This document shows, one piece after another, positions 6,586 to 15,403 of a stretch of 29,638 bases of DNA. The number at the start of each line of letters is the position of its first letter. Within the stretch, counting starts at the first letter, position 1. The notes under the pieces were generated by a model. That model was not told where the DNA came from, searched no databases, and was given only the letters and a program-made list of their open reading frames with translations. The position numbers and the translations under genes are program-made. This stretch comes from a virus, in the IMG/VR virus record IMGVR_UViG_3300027743_000072, positions 1-29,638 of that record, one strand, 5' to 3'.

Positions 6586-9070
6586 GGGCCACGGGGCCAC
6601 CGATGCCAAGATCGTGATCGTCGGGGAGGCACCCGGAAAGGACGAGGAGGAGGAAGGGAGGCCATTCGTCGGTCCCTCAGGGAGGCTACTGAACGAGTGG
6701 TTGAAGCAGGCTGGGATTAACCGGCACGACTGTTACGTCACTAACGTCGTGAAGTATCGGCCTCCTTCCAACAACCTAAAACGGCTTGGAGAAATCGGCC
6801 ATACGATTGAGGAGGGAATCCCTCAGCTGTGGCAGGAGATAGGCCAGATAAATCCTAATGTGATCCTGGCCCTAGGAAACCTCTCTCTCAAGGTGCTAAC
6901 AGGTAAGGGTTCTGGCTTCTCTGGGATTCTGAAATACCGGGGTTCCATACTCCCTTCCTCCCACCTCGATTGCAAAGTCGTGCCCACGATCCACCCGGCT
7001 GCCTTCCTCCACTCCGAGGGTGAGGGAGCTAAGGGTGCGATGAAATACCAGATGAGGTATGTAGTCAACTACGACCTCCTCAGGCTGAAAGAACAGAGCC
7101 TGTTCAGACGGTATTCCCCACCTAGTCGGAATCTAGAAATCGTGAGGAGCCCCATCCAGCTCCAACGATTCCTAGATCTCTACGCGGATAAGAAGATCGT
7201 CTCAGTTGACATCGAGACGCTCTATGGGATACCCATCTGTATCGCTCTGGCCTTCAACGAATGGCACGGAATCTCCCTACCATTCTTTGACCTTATGTCA
7301 TGGCAAAATCTGGAGGGGATCTCCCGAACTGAACTCTCCGTAATGATCAAGATCCTAGCCACGTTCTTCGCTAGAAAAGACATCAAGGTCATTGGGCAGA
7401 ATTTCAAGTTCGATCATTCCAAGCTGGAGGACATCTCAGGGATCAAGATCGCCAACGTCCATTGCGACATCATGTTCCTGGCTCACACCCTCCATTGTGA
7501 GTTCGAGAAGTCCCAGGCATTCCTTGCATCCCTGTATACCGAAGAACCCTACTACAAGGACGAGGGGAGAGAGTTCGATTGGAAGAAGGACAATGTAGAC
7601 AGGCTCCTCCTTTACAACGCTAAGGATGCCGTAATCGCCTTCGAGATCTACCTTCGGTTAATGGAGGCGTGTAAGGAGCTGGTAGTTCCTGGGTTCCCAA
7701 ACTGGCTCGACGACTTCTTCTTCGGTTATGTGATGAAGTTGCATAACTTCTATAAGGATATGGAGGAAGTGGGCCTTGCGGTGGACAATACGAGGAGGAA
7801 GGAGCTCGTAAACGAATACGACGACAAGATCAAATTCGCGCAACACGAACTGAATACGATAGCAGGCTGGGAAGTCAATGTAAGCTCTCCGAAGCAGGTT
7901 CAACTTCTACTCTATAGACAGTTCAAACTGCCATTAAGGAAGGGCGTCGATGAAGATACACTGGTCGCTCTCGAAGCAAACATCGCCAAGCTCCCAGAGC
8001 ACAAACGAGCAATCAACCTCATCGGGATCATTCGAGGTTTACGAAAAGCAAAAGGGACATACTTTGAAGCTAAACCTGACTACGATGGCAGAATGCGAAC
8101 TTCTGTCCGAATTTGTGGGACTGAAACCGGGAGAACAAGTAACAGTATCCTTAAACCTCCACTTCGACCCACAAAAGTAGGGTTGGCCTTCCAGACCATG
8201 ACGAAACATGGTGAGATCGGAGCCGAGCTGCGCTCCTATTTCACCGCCGATCCCGGTTATGACTTCGTCGAAGTAGATCTTTCACAAGCAGAGGCCAGGA
8301 TCGTAGCTCACTTGGGACGTGATGAAAAGACCCTTAAACTATTCGCAGATAAGGTTGACATCCATAAGCTCACAGCCTCTTGGATATTTGGGACACCCCC
8401 TGAGAAAGTCACTACAGAGCTTAGGTTTATCGGAAAGACTACTCGGCACGCTGGAAATTACGACATGGGCAAAAGGAGGCTCATGCAGATTGTTAATACT
8501 GACGCCAAAAAGTTCAAGATTGGCATCAGCATTAGCGAGTGGCGTGGTGGTCAAATCCTGGACAAATTCCATAGCTTCTGTCCTAGCATCCGTAAGGTGT
8601 TCCACACTGAGATCAGAGAGGCGCTTGACCAAAACGACCGTGTCCTTGTCACTCCTTTCGGGAGATACCGAAAATTCTTTGACAGGTGGGGAGAAGATCT
8701 ATTTAGAGAGGCTTATGCTCACATCCCCCAGGCCACAGTCCCTGATCATCTACGACGAGCTGGACTCCGTGCCCTCGACCGATATCGAGAAGACAAGATT
8801 ACGCCTTATTTCATCGGAGGCAAAACTCCTTTCGTTATTGAGGCCCACGACGCCTTCCTTGCGCTTGTGCCACACGAATACGTCGGACGATACATCGAAA
8901 TCCTGAACGAGGAGTTAGAGAGACCGATAGACTTCACCAACTGCACCCTTTCACGAGGGCCGCTTGTCATCCCGGCGGAGGCAAAGGTCGGGAGGAATTA
9001 TAAGGAGTGTAAAGTAAAGGGTTGCCCCGGCTGCGAGGGGATGCACGATTACATTTTGAGGGCTGCATGA
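6566..9070 (+). CDS. Uracil-DNA glycosylase / 3'-5' exonuclease / family A DNA polymerase fusion
   Basis: An 834-residue replicative polymerase. Residues 15-170 are a family 4/5-like uracil-DNA glycosylase with GEAPG (20-24), GRPFVGPSGRLL (31-42) and HPAAF (143-147). Residues 205-370 are a DnaQ-like proofreading exonuclease: D215/E217 in DIE, N279 and D283 in NFKFD, and YNAKD with D354. Residues 380-800 are a Pol I-type polymerase. Motif A is EVDLSQAEAR (D571, E576), the O-helix has R620, K624 and Y632, and motif C is HDA (H761, D762). The Glu that usually follows the motif C Asp is Ala763, and the Pol I F762 position is His628. A Cys-rich end (KECKVKGCPGC) may bind zinc. It overlaps both neighbouring genes. 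Confidence 0.92.
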   Translation: MLGQRVEGHGATDAKIVIVGEAPGKDEEEEGRPFVGPSGRLLNEWLKQAGINRHDCYVTNVVKYRPPSNNLKRLGEIGHTIEEGIPQLWQEIGQINPNVILALGNLSLKVLTGKGSGFSGILKYRGSILPSSHLDCKVVPTIHPAAFLHSEGEGAKGAMKYQMRYVVNYDLLRLKEQSLFRRYSPPSRNLEIVRSPIQLQRFLDLYADKKIVSVDIETLYGIPICIALAFNEWHGISLPFFDLMSWQNLEGISRTELSVMIKILATFFARKDIKVIGQNFKFDHSKLEDISGIKIANVHCDIMFLAHTLHCEFEKSQAFLASLYTEEPYYKDEGREFDWKKDNVDRLLLYNAKDAVIAFEIYLRLMEACKELVVPGFPNWLDDFFFGYVMKLHNFYKDMEEVGLAVDNTRRKELVNEYDDKIKFAQHELNTIAGWEVNVSSPKQVQLLLYRQFKLPLRKGVDEDTLVALEANIAKLPEHKRAINLIGIIRGLRKAKGTYFEAKPDYDGRMRTSVRICGTETGRTSNSILKPPLRPTKVGLAFQTMTKHGEIGAELRSYFTADPGYDFVEVDLSQAEARIVAHLGRDEKTLKLFADKVDIHKLTASWIFGTPPEKVTTELRFIGKTTRHAGNYDMGKRRLMQIVNTDAKKFKIGISISEWRGGQILDKFHSFCPSIRKVFHTEIREALDQNDRVLVTPFGRYRKFFDRWGEDLFREAYAHIPQATVPDHLRRAGLRALDRYREDKITPYFIGGKTPFVIEAHDAFLALVPHEYVGRYIEILNEELERPIDFTNCTLSRGPLVIPAEAKVGRNYKECKVKGCPGCEGMHDYILRAA

Positions 9071-10269
9071 CCTGGATAGAACACCTCCTAAAGGCTACAA
9101 AGGAGAGCGAATCTCCCAGGAGGTATTACTATTGGGCAGGTCTGAGTGCGATCGCAGGGGTGGTCAAAAACAACGTCTACCTAGACAAATTCTACTATAA
9201 GCTGTATCCGAATATCTACGTGCTGCTTATCGGGAAGTCAGGTATCCGTAAGGGACCACCAGTGGCCCTGGCAAAAAGGTTGGTGAGTGAGGTCGGGAAT
9301 ACCCGCGTGATCTCTGGGAGAGCCTCGATTCAAGCTATCATCTCGGCGTTGCGAAATACGCACACCACAGATAATGGCGGCCCTCCGGTGACAGATGCTG
9401 CGGGATTCCTGACAAGCTCCGAGTTTGCCAGCTTTATCATCCAGGACCAACAAGCACTGACGATCCTCACGGACCTATACGATGGTGATTACAATCCTGA
9501 ATGGGTGAACTTAACCAAGGGATCAGGAGCCGAGAAGCTCAAGAATCCCTGCTTAACAATGATAGGAGCGAGTAATGAAGTTCATTTCCGAGAGGCTGTC
9601 CCAGACAATGCTCTCGGTGGTGGTTTCGTTGCGCGCACCTTCATTATTCACGCGGATAAGAAGTCCACAATCAACTCGTTAACCACAGCACCAAAGGAGA
9701 CCATATCAGTTCCAAAGATGGCAGAATACCTGAGGATCTTGGGGAAGTTGAGAGGACCGTTCTCATTCTCCGACCAAGCCAAAGCGTTCTATGACGACTG
9801 GTATACTGATTTCTCGGGGAACGAATATGTCGATACAACAGGCACAATCGACAGACTCCATGACCACATCCTAAAAGCAGGAATGCTTATCTCCCTCTCC
9901 AGAAAGACGAATCTGGTGATGGAGCTGGATGACATTCAGGAAGCTATCTCCGCTTGCCAAGATTTCGTGCCGGGAGCGCGACGTGTGGCAATGGGTGGAG
10001 GGAAATCGGTATCAGCTCCGGGGACTGCCATCCTCTTGAAGGAGCTTTTGGCAAGAAAGGAGCATAACTATTCGATAAGCAGAGTAAAGCTACTCCAGAA
10101 ACACTGGAGTTATTTTGACGCTTTTGAGCTGGACCGCATCGCGGAGAGCTTAGAGGCGCAAAAGGCTATTACTCAAAAGTTGGTAACTAATGGGAGCGGA
10201 CAGAGGGAACTCTACTACGCTCTATGCCCCGAGGTTATTGAGAACTACACCAAAATGAAGAAGGAATGA
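9067..10269 (+). CDS. DUF3987-like helicase/primase-type ATPase
   Basis: A 400-residue protein resembling DUF3987-type phage ATPases, often annotated as primase-helicase partners of DNA polymerase. It begins with a helical RRYYYWAGLSAIAG segment, then a nucleotide-binding-like loop IGKSGIRKG (55-63) in which the Walker A Gly-Lys-Ser/Thr end is altered to R-K-G. FLTSSEF (114-120) resembles Walker B, MIGASN (165-170) a sensor, and GGGFVARTFI (184-193) an arginine-finger region. The start is ATG 9067, in an ATGA overlap with the polymerase stop. A helicase or loader role is inferred from family and context. The degenerate P-loop leaves ATPase activity open. Confidence 0.7.
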   Translation: MTWIEHLLKATKESESPRRYYYWAGLSAIAGVVKNNVYLDKFYYKLYPNIYVLLIGKSGIRKGPPVALAKRLVSEVGNTRVISGRASIQAIISALRNTHTTDNGGPPVTDAAGFLTSSEFASFIIQDQQALTILTDLYDGDYNPEWVNLTKGSGAEKLKNPCLTMIGASNEVHFREAVPDNALGGGFVARTFIIHADKKSTINSLTTAPKETISVPKMAEYLRILGKLRGPFSFSDQAKAFYDDWYTDFSGNEYVDTTGTIDRLHDHILKAGMLISLSRKTNLVMELDDIQEAISACQDFVPGARRVAMGGGKSVSAPGTAILLKELLARKEHNYSISRVKLLQKHWSYFDAFELDRIAESLEAQKAITQKLVTNGSGQRELYYALCPEVIENYTKMKKE

Positions 10270-10270
10270 A

Positions 10271-10486
10271 ATGCGAATAGAACTAAAAGGAAGGGACTAC
10301 CAGACACTCCACACCACAGATATACCGGACTTCCCGGAGGCTCCAGGTGTGGTATTGTGGGGGACACGCATCTTTGGCTATACTGCAACCGCTGATGCGT
10401 ATCCCCGAGTAGATGGACAACCAACTCACATTTATCAGGAGGCAGAACCTTACGCGCTCTCTAGCGAGTCACGTTCGAACGCCTGA
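10271..10486 (+). CDS. Small hypothetical protein at the end of the left operon
   Basis: A 71-residue protein of unknown function beginning two bases after the preceding stop, with AAGGAA upstream. It starts MRIELKGRDYQ and is predicted to be beta-rich (GVVLWGTRIFGYTATADAY), with a Ser/Arg end. Its last 26 bases overlap the 3' end of the convergent ejection-protein gene on the other strand. It is the last gene of the rightward operon. No domain is recognised. Confidence 0.55.
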   Translation: MRIELKGRDYQTLHTTDIPDFPEAPGVVLWGTRIFGYTATADAYPRVDGQPTHIYQEAEPYALSSESRSNA

Positions 10487-13400
10487 CAGAGGTTCTCTTG
10501 GTTTGGGAGGTCTCACTCGCAGGCTTCCCAAACCCGAGATTGTTCTCAAACCAGCGCGCACCAGGAGACTCGGTAAATGGTGCCCACGGTTCTGTCAACG
10601 TCTTGGTAATGGACCACTCCGGAATAGGAGAGACTCCCTGTAGCGCTCTCGGTCCTGCCGTTAGAGAAGCGCCCATAAGCATAGGAAGCGCATAGGGTCC
10701 AGCGAGGGCAGATGCCAAAGCTAGAGTCTCCGGATCATCCGTTAATGCACCCGCTCCAGCTCCAGCAGCTATAGATCCTCCATACACCAACTTATGCTTC
10801 TTCCCGCGAGTTAGACCCTGACCAAGTTGGTTGAAGGGGGTCGTCTTGAATGGGACCAGCAGCTTACCAAGTGGAGTGTTCAGTGGTTTCCACTTAGCAA
10901 CCGGATTGGACTCAGTGAGGAGGAGTTCCTTAGCTGCTGCCTCCGAAAGACCAGAACGCATTAGGGAGTTGGTAGCTGCATAATCCGCCGCGCCCATCGC
11001 CCTGCCAGGAATATTGAATCTTCCAAATCCAGCCTGCAATGTGGGATTGTGTCCCTGCTGCCATCCTGTCTTGAGATCCCTCCCAATGGACCTGAAGTCC
11101 GTAAGAGCCTTGAGAGGTCGTAAAGTGCGTCCCTCCGCCGATGCTGCAATGTGAGCACCGACGTTACCGAGGAGCGATTTAGGGAGCGCAAGGCCAGAGA
11201 GCATGGAGGTCATGCGGGCCTGATCTGCTAGGTTCCCGACATCTCCTATGGCCTTCTTGATGACTTGCGGATTGAAGTTTATAGCTCCGGTCTCGTCCTC
11301 CGCTAACCTCCTGAGCCTATCACCAACTTCAGGACCCCCACCTTCTGCAGCACCCTCGACCTGATCTATTGGTCTATCGGGCAGCTTGCGTGGTTCACCT
11401 CTTGAAGCCCTCGCCTGATCATCGAGCCATCGCTCGTAATCGTAGCTCTGCTCACCGTTGGGAAGATTCTGCTCGGGAGCATCCGGGTTGTCCACATCCC
11501 AACGATCGGTAGCAGGCTCGTCAAACCGATTGGGATTTCGAGCCTCATCTAGTTCTGCTCGGAGGCGCTGTAATGCTCGCTCTCTCCTCTCAGGTGGGCC
11601 ATAGATGCTAGGATCTCGACCCTCTGCTATGGCACGTTCTCTTGACTCCATCCGACGGGTCTCGTTCTGCTCCGCATTACTAAGTTCACCCTCTAGCCTG
11701 GTCACCCTAGCATGACGCTCATGTTCTTCTGGTGTCAGATTCCCTCGACCACGACTTGGTTGTGGAGTCAGGTCATAATCTATGGGATTGCCCTCTCCCC
11801 TAGACTGAGCTATGGTTTGCCGAAGTTGATCATCGGTTATATCCTGGAGCCCTGCTGCATCCAGTTGCCGACGAAGCCGCGCGATAGTATCCTCTATTGG
11901 AGGCCGACCAGTTTGCCTGTCGATGGACTCCTGAAAACTAGCAGCCATCTCAGGAGAGACACCAGGATGCATTGCACCTGATCTCGGTGTAGAATAGCGT
12001 TGGCCACGTTGAGGACGAGGAGGAGGCGGGAACATGGCATCAAGCTCCTCCACCGTCTTGCCAGTTCCACGAGTTACGAGTTTAGTGATGTAGTTTCTGG
12101 TATCACCCGATATCGAAGTCGATGGTCCCCTCACTCCTAGATCGTCCATCAGATGCAACGTGGTCTTGTGCATCGCCTTTCCCATAAGAGGAGATCCCTT
12201 AAGGTTTGGGTCACGACCAAAGCTGGAGATACCCCAATCACCATGTCGCGTCTTGGTGAGTTCAGCTACGATTATGGGTTTTCCCTTGGGGTCACGATAA
12301 ACTACGTGCTTGTAATAAGGGTCGTCCGGGTTAGCCACTTGGAGTCCAGGACGAGTGGGATCTACATCATGCTCTGTCAGGAGGTTCTCAGCAAACCCAC
12401 TGTGGACCTCACCGGGTTGTGCCTCCTGAAGCCGTCTCCATGCCTCGTAGAAATCCTCCTCCTTGACGTTCTTGAACTTGATAGCCCCTTCCTCATTCTC
12501 AAGGAGCCGCTGGAGCCTATCCTTAAGATTGTATTCAGGACGGTCCAGGAAGTCGAAATCGCTATCACCTGGGTCAATCACCTTCTGCTCGATATTCCGA
12601 CCAACCGCTCCTGACTCCGACCGCAAACGAGCGAGAGGCCCAGTTCCCACATTACGGGTCCTAGGCTGTTCCTTTTTACGCTGGAGGATCGTCCTAGCAT
12701 CCGAGAGATCCATCGCCTCGCCACGATCTACCATCCCCTGGAGGTAGTCACGAGTAGCATTCTGCTTGGTGACATTCGGACCCTGGGGTTTGGGTTGCTC
12801 GATGGTCCCAGCAGCTTCCTGTTCCCTCAAAGCTAATTCTCTTTGAGCAGATTTATTTCCCCGAGAAGCCTGTGCCCCTACTGCCTCATCCGAAGCCTGA
12901 GCGAGGGGCCGCGCACCAGAAGCTACTCTTGTAGAAGGAGCAGTTTCAACTGGGGGAGGAGGATTCCTCTGAACTTCCTCTAGGGTAGCTCGAAGTTTTT
13001 CCTCCATCGTAGGAGCTTTAACGACGGGACTTGGTTTTGGTTTTGGTTGAGGAGCCGGAGGAGGGTTTCGTGGCGCGACCTTGACCGTGACCTTTGGTTC
13101 TTTATCGAGGATACGACCAGCCTTCACTTCCTTGACGGACATGCCGGTCCTACGAGCAGTTTCCTCGACCCCGTATTCCTGAACCATCTGGGCAACGCTC
13201 TTGGTCCCGGGAGGAGCTGGAGCAGGACGAATCCCACGCTCCGTTACTGTCCCAAGGCGAGGATTCCGAGGCGCAACTGGTCCAATAGCACCCTCCATAT
13301 TCTGAAGGTCCGGCTCGTAGGCTACTCCACCTTTGTAGCGCTCTGGGACCATAGCCTCGAATGCAGCCTGAGCATCTGAGGTCCGACCCATACCTGCTGA

Positions 13401-14231
13401 TACTGGAACAGGTCTCCCAGCTTCCACGGTCCCTAGACGAACCCCACCAAACCTCTCAGATGGAATTCCAGGAACTCCTCCATAGAAGTTGGGAGGGGGA
13501 GGCACAGGAACACCAGAAGAAGCACTCGGTCCCATCGACCATGCTGGCGTCCCAGGTCCAGTCTGCTCAGGAATTCCAACAGGTCGTCGACCAGGATTCC
13601 TGTATGGAGATGCAACAGAGGTATCTCCAGGTATCCCAGGAGGATTTGAGAACCCACGTAAACTAGTGGGTGCCTCCGATGCACGGGGGATGTTCATCGC
13701 AGTCGTCTGCTGAAAATCTGTGATCTTCGGCTTGACCCTGGGAGCAAACATCTCCGCTTCGCGCACCGCATTTGCAGCACCCTTGACGGCAGGCTTGGCG
13801 TATTTTCCAACAATCGGGAGGGCCGCTAAAGTCAAGTCGAATCCAGCGCGCCCCGCTTTGGTAGCTCCAGACCTAGCCTTAGATGGATCAATAGCCTGCT
13901 CCACAACCGACTGGACTCCAGGATCGAATACGTTACCAGCCGCCTGGAGAGGGTCACTGAAGAATCCACCGAATGCAGAACCCGCGCCCTCCTTGAATCC
14001 CTCAACGGAGGCTTTGAACCCCTCCGGGGTCTGCATGTTTCGATAGATGTCGTAGGGAGATCGAATGAGGCTTTTTAGTGCTCCCCCAACCTCCTGAGCT
14101 CGTTCGCCATACCCACTGGCAAATTCGCTAATGGAGGGACCCCAACCCCCAGCAGAGGCAGGAGAAGGGGGAGCATTCCTAGCCGCCATCCTAGCCCGAC
14201 GAGCTTCTGCCCTAGAAGTAGGTCCAGGCAT
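10461..14231 (-). CDS. Large virion-associated (ejection/internal) protein
   Basis: A 1256-residue protein, the last gene of the leftward structural operon. The start follows GGAGG and overlaps the previous stop (TAATG). Regions in order are: an Arg/Ala N-terminus and amphipathic segments to about residue 180, a Pro-rich disordered stretch to about 490, a folded domain around 540-720 (PIIVAELTKTRHGDWGISSF), a long Arg/Glu helical region, and a Gly/Ala C-terminal domain with hydrophobic segments (GGSIAAGAGAGAL, ALAGPYALPMLMGASL). A short motif recurs (ENEEGAIKF and EDETGAINF). Position after the other internal proteins and overall size match the largest ejection protein of podoviruses. An enzymatic domain, possibly acetyltransferase-like around 640-720, cannot be excluded. 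Confidence 0.6.
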   Translation of the reverse strand: MPGPTSRAEARRARMAARNAPPSPASAGGWGPSISEFASGYGERAQEVGGALKSLIRSPYDIYRNMQTPEGFKASVEGFKEGAGSAFGGFFSDPLQAAGNVFDPGVQSVVEQAIDPSKARSGATKAGRAGFDLTLAALPIVGKYAKPAVKGAANAVREAEMFAPRVKPKITDFQQTTAMNIPRASEAPTSLRGFSNPPGIPGDTSVASPYRNPGRRPVGIPEQTGPGTPAWSMGPSASSGVPVPPPPNFYGGVPGIPSERFGGVRLGTVEAGRPVPVSAGMGRTSDAQAAFEAMVPERYKGGVAYEPDLQNMEGAIGPVAPRNPRLGTVTERGIRPAPAPPGTKSVAQMVQEYGVEETARRTGMSVKEVKAGRILDKEPKVTVKVAPRNPPPAPQPKPKPSPVVKAPTMEEKLRATLEEVQRNPPPPVETAPSTRVASGARPLAQASDEAVGAQASRGNKSAQRELALREQEAAGTIEQPKPQGPNVTKQNATRDYLQGMVDRGEAMDLSDARTILQRKKEQPRTRNVGTGPLARLRSESGAVGRNIEQKVIDPGDSDFDFLDRPEYNLKDRLQRLLENEEGAIKFKNVKEEDFYEAWRRLQEAQPGEVHSGFAENLLTEHDVDPTRPGLQVANPDDPYYKHVVYRDPKGKPIIVAELTKTRHGDWGISSFGRDPNLKGSPLMGKAMHKTTLHLMDDLGVRGPSTSISGDTRNYITKLVTRGTGKTVEELDAMFPPPPRPQRGQRYSTPRSGAMHPGVSPEMAASFQESIDRQTGRPPIEDTIARLRRQLDAAGLQDITDDQLRQTIAQSRGEGNPIDYDLTPQPSRGRGNLTPEEHERHARVTRLEGELSNAEQNETRRMESRERAIAEGRDPSIYGPPERRERALQRLRAELDEARNPNRFDEPATDRWDVDNPDAPEQNLPNGEQSYDYERWLDDQARASRGEPRKLPDRPIDQVEGAAEGGGPEVGDRLRRLAEDETGAINFNPQVIKKAIGDVGNLADQARMTSMLSGLALPKSLLGNVGAHIAASAEGRTLRPLKALTDFRSIGRDLKTGWQQGHNPTLQAGFGRFNIPGRAMGAADYAATNSLMRSGLSEAAAKELLLTESNPVAKWKPLNTPLGKLLVPFKTTPFNQLGQGLTRGKKHKLVYGGSIAAGAGAGALTDDPETLALASALAGPYALPMLMGASLTAGPRALQGVSPIPEWSITKTLTEPWAPFTESPGARWFENNLGFGKPASETSQTKRTSVRRSNVTR
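10500..10534. repeat. Inverted repeat near the convergent operon junction
   Basis: GGTTTGGGAGG (10500-10510) pairs with CTTCCCAAACC (10524-10534) over 11 positions with one G-U, leaving a 13-base loop. It lies just past the end of the rightward operon and inside the last codons of the leftward gene. No T-tract follows on either strand, so it is not a standard intrinsic terminator. It could slow polymerase or stabilise mRNA ends at the meeting point of the two operons. Confidence 0.4.
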
Positions 14232-15400
14232 TACTCACCTCCCCTTCGTCTATTGAGGATTTCATTCATAACATCCTGGATCTCTGCCTCTAGGTCCGCC
14301 TGTTCTTCTGCGGAGAGGGTATTGAAGTAACCATTCCCTCGGCGCCCTAGCATTGGACCATAGGTGGGATCTGCAAGGAGTTGTGTCTCAGCTTCTTTCC
14401 TCGCAGCCGTTGTGCTACCAGCAGGGATAAATGAGTCAGCTGAGGAGTCTTGTGGGTTAAGAGCCCTATACACAGACGCTCCAGCAGTTGCCTCCTGAGC
14501 CGCTACGCTCCTGGGCCTGAGTTGCTGGTCGAGGGCGAGCTGACCTTGAGCTACTCCAAGCTGGCCACGAGAGGTTTGAGCAGAGAATCGAGCAACCTCA
14601 TTCTGAGCATCCTGGACCGTCTTAGCAGGAATGATCCTACCAGTGATAGGATCGTCCGGGTTATTCCTGTTCTGGACGATGAAGCCACCCTGGACAGGAG
14701 TGTAGACATAATCCTGTTTGGAGGCATTCCTGAGCGCGGCTTGAGCGGAAGTAGCACGAGCATTGGCAGTCGTCGCTCCCTGCTCAATGGTTGCTTTATC
14801 CTTGATTTTTGTTTGCTCGAATTTATCGTAGTCAAGGCCCATCTGGTAAGCCTTGTGCATGGCGTCGAGTTCGGACCTCTTGCTTGCCTCCTCCATAGTC
14901 GCCTGTTCCTTAAGAGACCCGAGACGATTGGAGTATTCAGCAATAGCGTTGTCGTAGTTGCTACGGTTGATCCCCATAGCTACCTCGGCACCCCTACCAG
15001 GATCTCGCATACCAGCAGAGAACCCTGAGAGTCCAGAGGCGATTCTGGTGAGCCAATTCGGCTTGTATTGATCCGGAGTAGGCATATTTTGCAATGCCTC
15101 TTTATAAGCTGAGAGACCCGGAGAGGGCTGATTCCTCGCGTTCTCCATCATCTCATAGAAATGGGAGGCGCGATCGTTAGGTCCCTGCTGAGCAGCAGAA
15201 GGAGCCTCTACAGTATCCTGACCACCAAAGTTGATTCGCCCGCGGAACCCACCTGTCCCTGGTCCGATGGGGCTGTCAGGTGTGATGGGTTCAGGAGCGA
15301 TAGGCTCAGGAGTGGAGAAGGCTCGTTTCTGCATCCCCATCTGAGGAGCGCCACGACCCATGATGCTCTGCAACCGGATTCGCTGGATTGGGCTTATCAT
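14231..15400 (-). CDS. Internal virion/ejection protein, coiled coil
   Basis: A 389-residue structural-type protein. GGAGAT precedes the ATG. The N-terminal 80 residues are Pro/Gly-rich and probably disordered. Residues 90-290 are helical, including a long Ala/Gln/Lys-rich section (AIAEYSNRLGSLKEQATMEE) likely to form a coiled coil. The C-terminus is a charged helix (LEAEIQDVMNEILNRR). It is coupled by TAATG to the 1256-residue gene. Size, composition and place between two other internal proteins suggest the middle ejection protein of a podovirus. No sequence family is recognised with certainty. Confidence 0.55.
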   Translation of the reverse strand: MISPIQRIRLQSIMGRGAPQMGMQKRAFSTPEPIAPEPITPDSPIGPGTGGFRGRINFGGQDTVEAPSAAQQGPNDRASHFYEMMENARNQPSPGLSAYKEALQNMPTPDQYKPNWLTRIASGLSGFSAGMRDPGRGAEVAMGINRSNYDNAIAEYSNRLGSLKEQATMEEASKRSELDAMHKAYQMGLDYDKFEQTKIKDKATIEQGATTANARATSAQAALRNASKQDYVYTPVQGGFIVQNRNNPDDPITGRIIPAKTVQDAQNEVARFSAQTSRGQLGVAQGQLALDQQLRPRSVAAQEATAGASVYRALNPQDSSADSFIPAGSTTAARKEAETQLLADPTYGPMLGRRGNGYFNTLSAEEQADLEAEIQDVMNEILNRRRGGE

Positions 15401-15403
15401 GGG

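Noticed and set aside
8319-8906. 195-residue alternate-frame open reading frame inside the polymerase gene
   Set aside because: The Ser/Leu/Thr-rich composition is typical of a shadow; the polymerase frame holds all catalytic motifs here.
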